Positions 9,974 to 22,273 of a stretch of 64,000 bases of DNA are shown in pieces. Position numbers and translations under genes: made by a program. The notes beneath the pieces were generated by a model. It searched no databases. It was not told the DNA's origin and worked only from the letters and a program-made list of their open reading frames with translations. How positions within the stretch are numbered: the stretch's first letter is position 1; each line of letters begins with the position of its first letter. Source of the stretch: Pleurostoma richardsiae (lineage: Eukaryota > Ascomycota > Sordariomycetes > Calosphaeriales > Pleurostomataceae); the NCBI GenBank assembly GCA_030052745.1, contig JANBVO010000041.1:62001-126000 (forward strand), given 5' to 3'.

Positions 9974-12900
9974 TCACATGATCTGGTCCTGGGTCAGGCC
10001 GACATGGGGATCGGTGTCCATGCTGTCGCCTCCACCAGGGGTGAGATATTTGACGTAGCTCAGACCAAGAGGCCGGCCGCCGTATTGGTAGCCTTGGAAC
10101 TTAGCAATGGCGGTATCGGCAGTCTCCGCTGTATCGAAACGGACAACGCCGGTGCCTCGAGACCGGCCGCTGGGTTCATACTGGATCTCGGCCTGCTCGA
10201 CTTTGCCGATTGTACCAAAAAGCTCGACAAGATCCTCGTTACTCGTAGACCAGGGAAGCTAGATAACTGTCAGCGAGCTTGTTTGAACAGTGGCTTACCA
10301 GTAGATCTTGGATCAGGTGCTAGTGGGGTGAGGCTGGGATGGGGTGGAAGAGGAAGCAGCCTCACATTTCGGACATAAATGGTCTCGCTCCTCTCACTAC
10401 CAGAAGTAGCGAAGTCCGTGAAAGGGTTAGGTGGGACAGAAGCGCCGCCGGAGCCTGACTCGAACCCGGGTCCGCTAGCGGAAGGGCCGCCGGCGGAGTA
10501 GCCGCCGCCGCGTCCTCCAAATCCAAAGCCACCGCGGCCGCCGCCAAAGCCACCTCGGGAATATCCTCCGGCGAAGCCTCCTCTACCTCCGGCGAAGCCT
10601 CCACGACCACCGTATCCACCAACATTCGAGCCGGCAAAGCGGTCTTCGCGGACCTCAAGAAGACGGCCCTGCCACTCGTACCCGTTGAATTGTTGAATGG
10701 CATTGCGAGCGTCGTCCGGGCTCTCGAAGACCACGATGCCAGAACCCTTAGGTCGTCCATCAGGTCCGAGGTGAACGTCCGCTCGGATGACTCCAGCGGT
10801 CCGGGCTATATAATCAGCACTCGGTCCGACAACAGCACGGCTCATATAGGATGAAGAAGTCAGCACATACCTGCCTGCCGGAAGAGATCTTTGAGATCCT
10901 GCCAGCCAACGGTAAACGGAAGCTGTCGCGATGGTTAGTATAAGAGGCATCACGACAAGAGTCGGGGGATGACAAACGTTTGCTACGTATATTTGCCTGC
11001 CACCGCCACCCATGCCAGCATTGTAGCCTCCGCCGAAACCGCCAGGCGCGCCGCCGATTCCACCGCCATAGCCTCCGCGGCCACCTCCAGGTGGGTTGAA
11101 CCGAGGCTCAGCCTCACGGTCCTGCTCTTGTCAGCCTACTCGCGCACTCGCAAGGCGGGACATAGTGCGCCGCACCTCACGGACGTATACAAGCCGACCC
11201 ATCAGGTTCTGGTTGCTCAGCGTGGCGACCGCGTTTTGCGCTTGTTCCCTGGTAGCGTATTCCACAATTCTGCCCGAAACGTTAGCACGTCGTGTCTTGG
11301 GCCAATAGGGAACAATAAGTGACCTACCCGCATCCCTACAAAGACCCGCGGACGTCGTCCCAACCCGTCAATCCAACAATTCCAATCAAGCAGACCATAA
11401 AGAGGGAAACCGGAGGGGAAAGCCAGCCAAGGACTACGTGTAGGCGCCCACCTTCGACATTCCATTCGGAAGCAACAGCACGTCGGCGAAGAGAACCTCT
11501 CCAGCTACAAAGCGAAAACCCGTCAGTACGCATCCCGAAAGCGTGTAATGAAGGGCGATTCGCTGCATGGACCCACCCTGCCTCATGAAATCTTTAAGGT
11601 GATGCCACTTGACGTCGTATGACAGGTTGCCGACATAGACGCGGCGGTCCTGCTGCGACGTCTCTCGGAGGTTGTTCATCATTTGATCTCGTGCCTGCTG
11701 TCGCTCTTCGTAAGACCGGTGAGGTGCCCCGTAACCCGATACCGAACCTCCAGACGCAGCACCCTGCCCTGTCATAGGAGAACGGGACCGTCTGTTGTTT
11801 CGTCGATAATCGGGGCTGCGCGACCCACTTCGAGGTGAATACGATCGATGGCGACCGGAGCGACCTGGACTCCGGGAACGGCCGCGACGAGGTGATCGGG
11901 ACCTCTCACGCTGTCAGCCGTTAGTAAATAGCGCCGTTGCGTATGTCCACTCGCCTAGCGAGCTCAGCCTTTGATGACTTTATGGCCGGTGAAGTGAGCC
12001 GACAACTTTTGAGGCTGTTACCGACTGCTGGTCTGGAGACGGCATTTATTGAGGTAGCTTAGATGAGCCACTGCTCATTCTACTCCACCTCAGCAGCGAT
12101 CTGACATCCGTGTCGGCCAAAAGGGTAGTTTGGACACAATTAGTGCAGTGGATTCCGACGCTCTGGCCGAACCGGAGTCGGCCGGACTCGAACGCCACCC
12201 TTGAACCGTGCCTTTGTGCAAGTCGCGCGAGGCTCCCCGACTGTGTGGAAGGTGATGGGCACGATTTGACAGCGCGCTCAAGGGGACAATAGGCAACCGG
12301 GGGGGAGGCGGCCAGAGGAAAGGTAGAGAAGGAGATAAGAAAGCAACTTACGGGACGGTAGGTATCGCCTGAATCAGCTAGAGAGGACGTTGGTAAGTCA
12401 AGAGGCTCTTCAATAAAAACAGGTGGGGTTCGATGAGGGCGGACACGAGGGTTGTGGGAAAGGTAGGGATGGAACGTGAGGCAGAAATATAGATTTCGTA
12501 CAGATGTGGCGATTTTGGGGAGGTGAGTGGAAGGTCATGCAGCTTCGAGCGGGGGGCCGGTTTGTTTTTGGAGATGGAGCCGATAGTGGATCAGGGAAGG
12601 TGAAATGTCATGCAGGAGGGGAGGGATGGTGGTGCTGTTCCTTCCGATGTATGCATATACGGTAGGTAGGTATTTGGGAGAAGGTAGAGAGGTTTTTTGT
12701 AGGGCAAGCTTAGGCCAGGGCTGAGAAGCAGAGCTCGAGGAAGAGGTGCTCTAGAGATCGAGGGCGGAGAGTGAAGGTGATCGATCAGAGGCCAGCGAGT
12801 CGGCTCCCCAGGTCAAGGAAGGTACAGCAGTGAGTTACAAGAGCCAGTAACAAGTCGATGAGGATGCTTCTGAAGACGACTTGCGCCCAGGACGGCGGGG

Positions 12901-13260
12901 CACAAAATGATGATGTCTTCAGAGCGGCACCGGGAACGCCAGACGAAAGAAGAGCGTGTGAGTGAGAAGCTGGATGAGGACGGAGTCGAGACGATATTGT
13001 GTGCCGAAGGTTAAGCAAGTGGAGGGAGGCAGAGTGAGTGATAGGGCTCGGTTGGCAGGCAGAAGTATGGATGGAGGTGCGCAGGGAGGTTATGCTCTGC
13101 TCACAGGAGGGAGTAGAAGGAAGATGGACCGCTACGAGGCGACAGAGGACAACGGGCATGAAGGAAGAAGCGGAGGAGAGGAGAAACAAAGCGGAACACG
13201 GTGCTGCTTCGCAGGCCGGGAGGTTGGAGGGGACGAGGCTGATTGGAAGGACTCACCCAT
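9974..13260 (-). CDS. Three-RRM SR-like RNA-binding protein, Gbp2/Hrb1 type
   Basis: Shuttling mRNA-binding protein that in yeast (Gbp2/Hrb1) links splicing quality control to mRNA export through TREX and Mex67. Ten exons: 13257-13260, 12352-12377, 11577-11910, 11452-11504, 11328-11335, 11176-11269, 10978-11121, 10871-10922, 10366-10805, 9974-10258. They total 1440 nt with every phase closing, giving 479 aa. Residues ~10-57 are an RS/SPRR-rich arm; RRM1 (VYVGNLSYDV) starts near 101, RRM2 (IYVANLPFTVGW) near 215 and RRM3 (IYVRNLPWSTSNEDL) near 380, with Gly/Arg-rich linkers. Two exons are extreme: a 4-nt first exon (ATGG) before an 879-nt intron, and an 8-nt internal exon that completes SKGCGIVEY in RRM1. 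It is the only three-RRM gene of this kind in the window. Confidence 0.92.
12378..13256 (-). other. Long first intron of the Gbp2/Hrb1-type gene
   Basis: 879 nt from GTGAGT to CTCTAG, more than ten times the usual intron here. It is pyrimidine-rich on the gene's strand. A 134-codon open frame (12785-13189, minus) inside it has no recognisable domain. Long 5' introns of SR-type genes are often sites of autoregulated splicing; that role here is inference. Confidence 0.6.
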
Positions 13261-14594
13261 GGCGTATGTAAAGAAGTCCGTTGCTACCAGCTTAGTCGCT
13301 CGATGTAGATGGATACCTGAGGTGAGGTATGATGGTGATTGGGGGTGGGAGGGGATTCTGTCCCCCGTTTCTGGGTGACGTCCGGATTGGATGCTCAACG
13401 AGCTTGTGAACAACAGTGCGGAACGCGCCTATGTCTCGGCTGTTCTCTCGTTCTCGGTCGCCGCCGTGGGAGGAGAAAAAGGGGGGGTGGTGTGGGAGGA
13501 GGGATTGTGTGCGCGTGTGAGGGTGGAAAAGCGGCAGCGAGCCTAAAGCACGCACGACGCACGACGCGGACCGCAAGCACAGACACACAGTGAAGGCGTT
13601 GCCGTTGGCGCTGCAAGTCCCGTTGGTTAAGATACCTCAGGTGCTGCAGATGGACTGAGAATCTGAGCCGGCGCCGAAAGTCCCTACGTCAAGGTGAGGT
13701 TGGTCAGTACCTAGAAGGTAGATAGGTAGGTAAGCTTAAGGTGAAGTAGAGCCGGCAGGTCCCTCAGAGTCACAGCAAACTCATCGCTTGGTAGAGTAAC
13801 TTACCTTATGCAAGTACAGAAGGGGATTTCCAAGGCTGCACGAAGCACCTGGGAGTAAAACGGCTCGAGTACAACCTCGAGCTACTAGGATGGACAACGG
13901 TACGGGATCCTAAGTAGGTTAGAAAGGTAAGTAGGTAGGTAGGCAAGTAGTTGAAGAGAACGGGATGTATAGTCGCGTACGTGATGAGCGTGACGCGACG
14001 TCCAAAAGACTTCGAGCCAGCAGGAGGACGCGCCGTTCACTCCGTCTCTGGATTGTACCGGTCAGAAGAGAGGTATCTCCTGTATCACTCCCCCTCAGAG
14101 CAATGTAACACTATGTTACCACCTCAGGTCGGCAGGCCTTGCAGGGCAACAGAGGGTTTGATATCAAAGAGGTGCGCAAGGCGGTGGAGATGGATGGGTG
14201 CTGCGTGAGATAAGGTGCAGTGCAGGAAGAGTACAATTGGGGGATAGAATTTTCGTTGAGGCACTCTGCTGGTGGGTACAATGAGTGGGGCTCGCCCCCT
14301 CCCTCTGTGCTCCAGGAACGGGGCAACAGCCAGCCAACCAGGGCGGCCACGACGACCCCTCAAGGTACGGCGACCTACTCTATACTCTACAAGCATGTAC
14401 CCTTCCTTGCTCGGCCGGGGGTGGGGGGAATGGAGGGTGCGGGAGGTACATGATGTGAGGTACTTAAAGTACCTCAGATACGTGAAGGTAGAGGAGCATC
14501 TCCCGTCAAGTCACCTTTTATCACTGTACAGTACTATACCTCTGAAGTGTCTGTCTCGCTGCCCTCCGCAACGGCAGGTATCTCTCTGTTCGGC

Positions 14595-14624
14595 TGGCTG
14601 TGAAAGGCTGTGAGAGGCTGTGCA
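14595..14624. repeat. Tandem repeat of a GGCTGTGA decamer
   Basis: Three successive copies of roughly GGCTGTGAAA / GGCTGTGAGA / GGCTGTGCAA, non-coding. Confidence 0.6.
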
Positions 14625-14720
14625 AAATTCAGGTGGCTTCGGGGCTGGTGCCACTGAGCTCAAGTCGTGAAAACTGCAGCCGGGGTCGTACCGTAGGTGG
14701 GCAACTTGGTATGAACCTGC

Positions 14721-14748
14721 AGGAGGGGACGAGGGGACGAGGGGACGC
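14721..14748. repeat. Tandem GAGGGGAC repeat
   Basis: Three near-perfect copies of the 9-mer GAGGGGACG in a row, non-coding. Confidence 0.65.
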
Positions 14749-14984
14749 GAAATCTGCCCCACTGCAGGATGAACCAATAGCACGCGCAGGATCCCGAAGC
14801 GCTGCTTAGCGTAGATAGGTACCGCATTGTACTGTACAACCCTACCTTCTGTAGGTAGGTGCCCGGCTCTCAACCTACGGAACATCTGGTATACCTCATA
14901 GAAAGAATTAAAGCACACCCTTCAACAGATGTACTCATATACTATGTGTCAAGTACTATCATTACGCGATGATTGTTAGTGAGG

Positions 14985-15030
14985 AGGTACCTAGGTGTAT
15001 TACTATTATACTGGCGAGACCTAGGTACCT
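14985..15030. repeat. Perfect 12-bp inverted repeat of the AGGTACCTAGGT motif
   Basis: AGGTACCTAGGT at 14985-14996 and its exact complement ACCTAGGTACCT at 15019-15030 are separated by 22 bases. Each arm is itself partly palindromic. It belongs to the AGGTA/TACCT motif group seen across the intergenic DNA. Confidence 0.65.
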
Positions 15031-17268
15031 ACCTGAGTACTTCGGTACCTTACCTGGATCAGTTCCCGTCCACAACGTGCTTCGAGCCAACTCTGCCAGT
15101 GAGGTACCCGAGATCGGCAAACAAGCTGACCTTGGACGAGCCTGTGCATGACCTTGAGAACCGAGGGACGGAGTAACTACACACGATACGGCGAGCAACG
15201 GACTCTATGGAGGGTTCCAGGTTGCCGGGCAAGAAGGTGGATTGTGATCATACGGGAATATATAGGTACCTATCTTGAGGACGAGACCCGTACCTCAGCT
15301 ATGTATCTCACCTCCTACGGCTCCCGGCCGATGACGCGAGCGCACACTTCGAAAGTCAGACGCGGCCAGAGAAGGCTCTGTATCCAGTCGTCAGGATCGG
15401 GCTTTGAAGGCTCCTATACACACAGTGGAAGATCGCAAGCAGGGTAGAGGCGAACTGACAGGCCACGCAAGCACCTGGCTCCTAGCACACCTCTTTTGAA
15501 ATAGGCCAGTCAAGAGCCTCGCACAGCAGCTACTTGAAGAACGGTCGAGTTGGGTGTCTCCCGTCTACCTGGGTTACGTACCAAGCAGACGCACGCAAGG
15601 TGTGGCCAGTAACTACCTACCTATGTACCTTGCGCCCAGGCGAGGCGTCCGGACAAAGCTGCACACATTAGTATTGATGGCCTCGTCAGGTAAGCAGTGT
15701 TGAAGTAGCTGCCATCGAAGCGGTTCCTTGAGCATGCCGCGACAGCAAGGGAGACCTGTTCTAACGGCTGGAGAGGCGCATTTCGTATAAGACATCTCAC
15801 TCGTGGTGGTACCGTGCGGCCCGTTGAACGCTGTTATCAGTGGCTTCGACGGTCTCGACGGTCCGGGTTCGCGCTCGGACTGAAACGTCTCTTGTTAGTG
15901 TGAAGAGGTTGCAGAAACGGGCTCGGCGGCGCATGCAAGTAAGGTGGTGACGGACCTGCAACTGCGGGCCCCGAGACGTTAGTGCCAGAACCTCATCCCG
16001 CACCTTGCATCATGCTACTAACGCACCCAACGGGTACATATGGAGTCAGGGAGGACGGAGTGCAGCCCGCGCAAAGGACTCGGTGCAGGTCGTACTTCCA
16101 AGGCTTCGTAGAGCTACGCCGGCGGCTACGTCGAACGATCCCTGGCTCTTGTGTGGTGGCTCTCGCGCTCTGATCGAGGCATGCTTGTGTCGTTTGTGGA
16201 AATGGCGGCGATTCATAAGCGGGCTCATCTCGAGATCCCGGTAAGAGCCCGACATCCCATGGCCTTTTTGCGGCACTTTGCCGACTACACGCACATTAAG
16301 ATCTCGTGGCCTCGGCCTACCTTATGTACACTAGGTAGTCGACGGTGGCCTGCTCGACTTGCCCTTTTTGGCCGAAGCCGGCATGCTCTGGGCTCGTCAT
16401 GATACCTTGCATCGATATCACCGTATCGGGTACTGGATGTTCTTCAATCAGTCAAGAGCCAATCTCTCTACTTCGTGCTCGTTGTCTCGAGTCTTTGCTA
16501 CCTAAGCTACGTAACACAAGGATCCTCCTAGCAGGCCCAACGAAGACGGCATGTGCACTACGCCCAAGCCAGTTCCACTGGTTCCTTGACAGGAAATGCG
16601 GCAGGACGGAGTCAGCAGGAATCTGATGAATCAGTTTCTGTTCCTTGAGGCCCTCTCCTTCGGACTGTCTGCTCAGTCTGATAGGACGAGCTCTCTGCAC
16701 ATTGAGGTTACCCCACCTCTTGAGGGCAGGACGACAGTGACGGCGACTTGGGCGCACAGCGGAATGCACATCTCATGCCATCCAATCCAAGTCTCCCACT
16801 GAACCCGGTGAGAGAAAAAAAAACGCCTCGATGCCGCCGTGGCGCACCCCTCCCCGGCCGGCTTGAGGTCTTCCAGCAATTGTCAATTCCTGAGTCTCTA
16901 CCTGTTCACGATTCCTTTAACAGGTACTACTCGAACCTCCTCCCCCCGGGGAGAATCCCCTCCTCCAAAAAAAAAAAAAAAAAAAAAAAAGAGAGAAGGA
17001 GAGAAGGAAAAAAGAATGTATGCTAAGTATTGTTTCATTGCTCAAGTAGCCATTCACTTCATCACTTCATATTGAACTGTCTTGTACTCTCCGTAGCAGG
17101 CGTTGCAACGTTTATCTCTACTCGAAGCGGAGCCTAGAGGGCAAGGCACCGGACGCGGATTATCATGTTGCCGGGAGTTGGCTTCGAGCCAAGTCGAGAG
17201 CGCCATCTGATCCGGACCGCCTTGCTAAAGATCATGTAGACAACACGTTTTCCCCTACCGATACTGAA

Positions 17269-18239
17269 ATGTCTGCGGCATCTATCGCAAGTCGCAGGGT
17301 CGCCGCCAGCTGCCTAGTCTGCGTCCCACCAGCACGGCCTCAATCCGGCCTCAGAATCTGCCAGACAGCGCGACGCCTCTCTGGTGCTTCATACCGAAGT
17401 GTCGCTTCAATTCCCCGACTCCGGGGCTCGCCCTTCGCCGGCCGACCGGTGAACGCGGCTGCTCTCTCGTCCCCGCGCGCCTACCACTCCTATGACCACC
17501 CGGCGCCTCCGGGATTTTTTAGCCCTGAGGAAGCGGAGATCCTCGCTGCCGCCTACTCCAGTGTGCCAGAGCTCGGCTTCTCCGCGCAGGCACTTGCGCA
17601 GGGTGCTAAGGACGCCGGGTACCTCGACATCAGCACCAATGTGCTCCCGCAGGGTGTCTTTAGTTTGATTCGCTGGCACCTGGTCTCGCAGCGGGAAGCT
17701 CTGGCGGCGAGGGCGCAGGATCTATTTGCATCCGAGGACAATGCCCGGCCCCTCGGTGTCGGGCAGAAAGTGGAGCTGCTCACTTGGGAGCGGCTGCTGG
17801 GGAATAGGAAGGTGGTACATCGCTGGCAAGAGGTAACGGACGAACGCAGTTTGCGCTGCAGTCATCTAGCTCGCCCTTCAAACAACTTGACTAACAGAGA
17901 TTGCAGGCTCTGGCTGTCATGGCCCAACCGAGCTATATACCCGCTTCCATGAGGGAGCTGGGGTTCCTAGTGGATGACATCTGGTTTCTAGTGGGCGATG
18001 TCTCGGTTGACCCGTCCTGGTACACCAAGCGTGGTTCTCTCTCAGCTATCTACGTCTCTTGCGAGCTGTTCATGACGACAGACAAATCAGATGGCTTCCA
18101 AGAGACGCGCAGTTTTCTCCGCCGAAGGCTACGAGAGACACAGGACATCGGAAGTACACTACGATCTGTAGGAGAATGGGTCGGCTTCACTGCCAGCGCG
18201 GGTTTTAATGTTTTGAGGAGCAAAGGCTTGAGAGTCTAA
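17269..18239 (+). CDS. COQ9: Ubiquinone biosynthesis protein COQ9, mitochondrial
   Basis: Lipid-binding member of the coenzyme Q synthome on the matrix side of the inner membrane, which presents intermediates to Coq7. Exons 17269-17832 and 17907-18239 give 298 aa. The first ~65 residues are Arg/Ser/Ala-rich with few acidic residues, fitting a matrix presequence. The COQ9 core begins with YHSYDHPAPPGFF and continues with ALAQGAKDAGYLDISTN, GVFSLIRWHLV, the junction HRWQE|ALAVMAQPSYIP and the C-terminal DPSWYTKRGSL and VGEWVGFTASAG. The gene ends tail to tail with SMC6, 301 bp apart. Confidence 0.95.
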
Positions 18240-18540
18240 CTGAGGCTGTGACCGTCTGGTCCGATGCTAGCTAGCCGTACTGGTTTGCATGGATGACGCC
18301 ATGTACCACCATTGTATATCGTAAAACATATCTGTACAATAGTATCTAAAGCGACAATGATTCTACGACCTAAGACCTGCGTTCCAGATGCTTGCCCGAA
18401 AGCTCCAGACACCCTATAACCATCCCGCCAACCAGTGTGCGTAGAGATTCTAGCAGCGGCAGGTGTCCACGGCCGTAGCAAGGACTCAGTTGTTGATCAA
18501 TGATCGGCCAACAGACGCTGGCGCGGATCCGTCAACCTGC
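18240..18540. other. Convergent 3' intergenic, COQ9 / SMC6
   Basis: 301 bp between two converging stop codons; presumably both 3' UTRs. No gene or repeat seen. Confidence 0.6.
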
Positions 18541-21500
18541 TCAGATGTTAGCGGAATGCAAATCTGTCACCCAGGGCATGTCATGCCTGATAATCTTGAC
18601 ATCCTTATCTAGTTTTGCTCGGCCTTCGATGGCATTTGGCGTAATCATGATGTATTGCCGACCTACGGATCGACGAGCAGCCGAGATCTTTGGGGCGTTA
18701 GCAACTCACAGTTTACTGCAGAACACTGAGCGGGCATACCAGCATGTTCGTGCTAATGGCACGGTTGACATTGTCCATGAACACGTCAAACTCATCTAGA
18801 CAACGTAGGGGCGAGCCCATGGCCTCCCATATGGCAAGGAGGAGACAGATAGAGGAGAAAGACTTTTCGCCCCCGGATAGTGTTTTCGTATTGCGACCGC
18901 CCGCACCCTTCCGAGTCTGGTCTGGCTCGACCTGGACTTGGAGGAGATGTTTCTTGTGGTCCAAGAGTAGCTTGCCCCTGAAGCCCCGTTCGCTAAGAAG
19001 ATAAATGAAATTCGCTCGCGATGTCGCCGAGATGTAGCGCTGGAACTTCCTCCATCTCTCTAGCCGGTTATTGATCGTGATCTTTAGTGCCTGGTTCTCC
19101 TTGCGCGTCTGCTCGAGAGCCTTCTGGGACTCCTGGTACGCCTGCTGCGTCACGCGAGCACTATCGAAAACTTGTTCGTCAGTCATGCCGATTCTCCTCT
19201 CACGCTCGGCCAAGGATTTGTTGACAGCCTCGAGCTTCTTTTCAACGCTACTGTAGGACTCTCCTTCCCCGATATGGACACGCTCTGGCTCGTGAGCAGC
19301 AGCTTGTTCCGTAAATTCCCGTACCTGCTCTGCCTGTCTTTGGCGTCTATGCTCTATCCTGCGCTTTTCATCCTTTCGGATCTCGATTTCGTCACATGCT
19401 TGGTTCTTCTCGGTGAGAGCAATTCTGCGCGCATCTTCGCATCTCGCTACCTTGTGTTCCGCCTTGCTGAGTCTGTGTTGGTAATCAGCCATCTCTGTCT
19501 TGGCCTTCTGAAGTTCTTTCTTCAGCTCTTGTACACGTTTGTTTTGCTCGGCTTTCGTCACAACCATAGTGCCCCACTGGCTGCCGTAATGGTCCTTTTC
19601 TACCGTAGCTGTCTCGAGCTCCTCGTGCAAGGTCTGCAACCGACCGTCGGCCCCATCGAAGGCGTCAAGCTCTTCTTGGATCGTGTTGATATCGACCCTA
19701 ACCTCCCTCAAACCGCGGTCGAGCACGCCCGCCTTTTTCTTGTGGTCGGCGAGCTCCGATCGATACCTCTGAACCATCTGCTGGAGCCTGCGCTTTTCGT
19801 TGTCAAGCTCGCGTAGCTCATCAGCCAGCTGTTGGAGGTTGTCCTGGAGCATGGCGATCTGACTGCCGGAGTCCGTCTTTAGCCGCAGCCGCCCCTCGAA
19901 GGGTGCGATCGGCGATGTAGATAGGCTTACTCCGGTCCTACTGGGTCTGGCTGTCAGGCGCAAGCCGTAGCCACGTCTTGTGTCGTGAAGGCAGAGACAT
20001 GCTGTAACGTTTCGTGGCGCAGGACCATCCACCATGACCCGCTCAGCGTCAGTACGATCCGCAATAAGGACGACTTGCTCAATGGCATGGCTGAGAATCA
20101 TCTGATCGCGAACCAGTTGGTTGTCAAACTTCAGGACGCGCAAGATGGTGTCGAACTCTTGGTCGGGCTCTTTACCGTTCGTGTTGATAGAATGCCCATT
20201 TGCGATGAGAATCGGGGACCTCTGGATCTTCAACCGCTGCATCATCCCCTGAAGTCGATACTGGTCGCGCTTACTAGTGACAATGAACCCGTTAAGCGTG
20301 CCACCGAACGTCTTCTCTATGACAGAGGACCACTGCGGCTTAAGGAGCTGAACGTGGGCGCCGACGGGTCCAACTGGCTTCTGTAGGAATCCCTGATCGT
20401 TTTCGATCATCCTGACAAGTTGTGCCATATTGGGCTCGTATGCATCATAAGGCGAACCGCGACCTTGTTCCAGGTTGCGAACCCTGTTTTCGACCGACAT
20501 GATCTCGTTTCGCTTCTGTTCGATGGCCGTATTCGTCTTCTTCACCTCGTCTTGCGAGTTCGCGTGTCTCTTCTCTAATTCCGGGAGCGAGCGTGTGCTA
20601 TCTTCGATCTCTGCGACCAGTTGCTCGTCTCTACGTCTGGCAGCAGCAAGCTCTTCTTGCTTCCGAACCAGAGCATCGCCAGTGGACGTCTCTAACCGTT
20701 GCTCCTCTGCATGAATCTTGTCCTTGATACCGGTCACCCTTTCCGAAGCTAACACCAGGCGTTGTTGAACGTCCCGCTCATCGGCGTGGATCTTTTCAAG
20801 CTCTTTTCTGGCTTCAGAGAATTGGTCATTTGCCACTTCCACCTTTTCAGCGATCGCAGCTTCCTCCTCTCGGACGGTTTCAAATGCCGCATGAGCACGT
20901 CCCAGCTTCTCCTCAGCCTCATCGAACACCTGAGACTTTTCAGTGGCAACCTGCTCGGCATCGGCTATATCATCATCAGCCGCGACGAGAGCGGCGTTCT
21001 GGGCTTCAAGTGCTCGTTCCTGGTCCGACACCTGGGCCCAAATGAGCTGCCGAGTGTAAAGACGCCTACGCGCACGCATATCCTTATGCTTGTCAACAAG
21101 TTCCTGAAGTCTCTTGGCCTTTTCCCAGGCCGATTTGGCGGCGTCAACACGTGCCTGCAGGTCTTCCTCTTTCTGCTCGTTCGATTCAAGGTATTCGATA
21201 ATAACGCGGTAATCATTATCGAGCTGCTCCAGCTGGACTCCCTGTATGAAGTACTTGTACTTCTGGGCGGCAGATGCAGCGTTGAGGAACTGCCTAGCAT
21301 TATCTTGAGATAGGACGTTCAAGGGGTTGTCTACTTGTAGGCAGTAGTATTCAACCATCTCGTCAACTTCGCTTTTCTTCGTCGAAATGACTTTGCCCAT
21401 AGTAGACTTCAACTTGAAGCCGCTGCTACCCGCTCTTGAAAAGTGACGCTCGACAATGATGGAATCACCATACAGATCGGGTTGATAGGCGTCGGCACCC

Positions 21501-22273
21501 TGATTCTTGATCTTGACGGTCAAGATGGCTTGATCACGTCCTTCCTTGATGAAACTCTTCAGGCTTCCACCTCTGTTGGTGGAGCTCGCCTTGCCGCCGA
21601 GGCATAGGGTGATGGCAGTCAAGATTGCGCTTTTGCCGCTCCCGTTCTCGCCGACAATGAAGTTGAGCAGAGGTCCCAACTCGCAGTGAAGGCGTTCGTG
21701 GCACATGAAGTAGATACATGTGATGCTCTCAAGGATGCCATTCTCAGAGACACTGTTGTCTCCATACTGCTGGTTTTGACGCTGCTCCTGCTGTGTCTTC
21801 TGGTTCTTCCGCCTGATGCGCTGGGTTGCCCTTTGATCGTCCTCGTCTTCATGTTCCAAATGGCTGAAACCCGCGTCTCTGAGAATTTCGTATTGCGTAG
21901 CTGATGGCTCCTCGTACCGTTCGCCGTCTACTACAGCCGCCTCACCGTCGTTATCTTCGCCATCGTCGTCGGTATCGAGGTCATGGGATTGTCGGGGCGA
22001 GACTCCGGAATCACCGCCGTTAGATCCCGTGGCAGAGATTCTCACGCGCTTCCTTCGAGTCTAAGTAGTTAGTGCCTGACCGAAGATCTGGTCACATCCC
22101 TCCCAAAGTCATAGTCGCATCGGGTAACAACGTACCATGTCCCGGGGCTGGCTCGACACTGCATCTATGCCGCTGCCGGCTTGCTGATGCTCAGCAGGCA
22201 CATCACCGTCGGCATGCCGCGCTCGCTTCCTGGAGGAAGTTCCGATATTGTTGACTGTTCGTCCCGGCATCAT
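18541..22273 (-). CDS. SMC6: SMC6, structural maintenance of chromosomes protein 6
   Basis: ATPase of the Smc5/6 complex, acting in homologous recombination repair and replication-fork stability. Exons 22136-22273, 18740-22060 and 18541-18687 close in phase to 1201 aa. The N-terminus (MMPGRTVNNIG..RKRARHADG) is basic, then acidic. Walker A is GENGSGKS near residue 183. Two long coiled-coil arms flank a hinge (VGPVGAHVQLL..LRLTARPS region). Near the C-terminus are the ABC signature LSGGEKS and Walker B LDEFDVFMD, then after the last intron RRSVGRQYIMITP. The true N-terminus needs exon 1, because no ATG opens the long exon. Head to head with the ECD gene. Confidence 0.95.

Larger units (their letters stand above)
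13261..17268. other. Gene-poor 4 kb block
   Basis: No supported gene over 4 kb, the longest such stretch in the window. It probably holds the 5' UTR and promoter of the RNA-binding gene at its left end and the COQ9 promoter at its right. Between them are many AGGTA/TACCT clusters (13709-13732, 13911-13950, 14841-14860, 14985-15056, 15260-15275, 15613-15630), small tandem repeats and a 24-A run at 16967-16990. Open frames here are short and lack recognisable motifs. Confidence 0.55.

Noticed and set aside
12785-13189. 134-codon ORF inside the first intron of the RNA-binding protein gene
   Set aside because: Ser/Leu/His-rich with no domain; its openness follows from the pyrimidine-rich intron.
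16967-16990. 24-base poly-A run, possible retroposon tail
   Set aside because: No reverse-transcriptase remnant, gene copy or target-site duplication is visible next to it; it runs into a GA-rich tract and is best read as a simple repeat.
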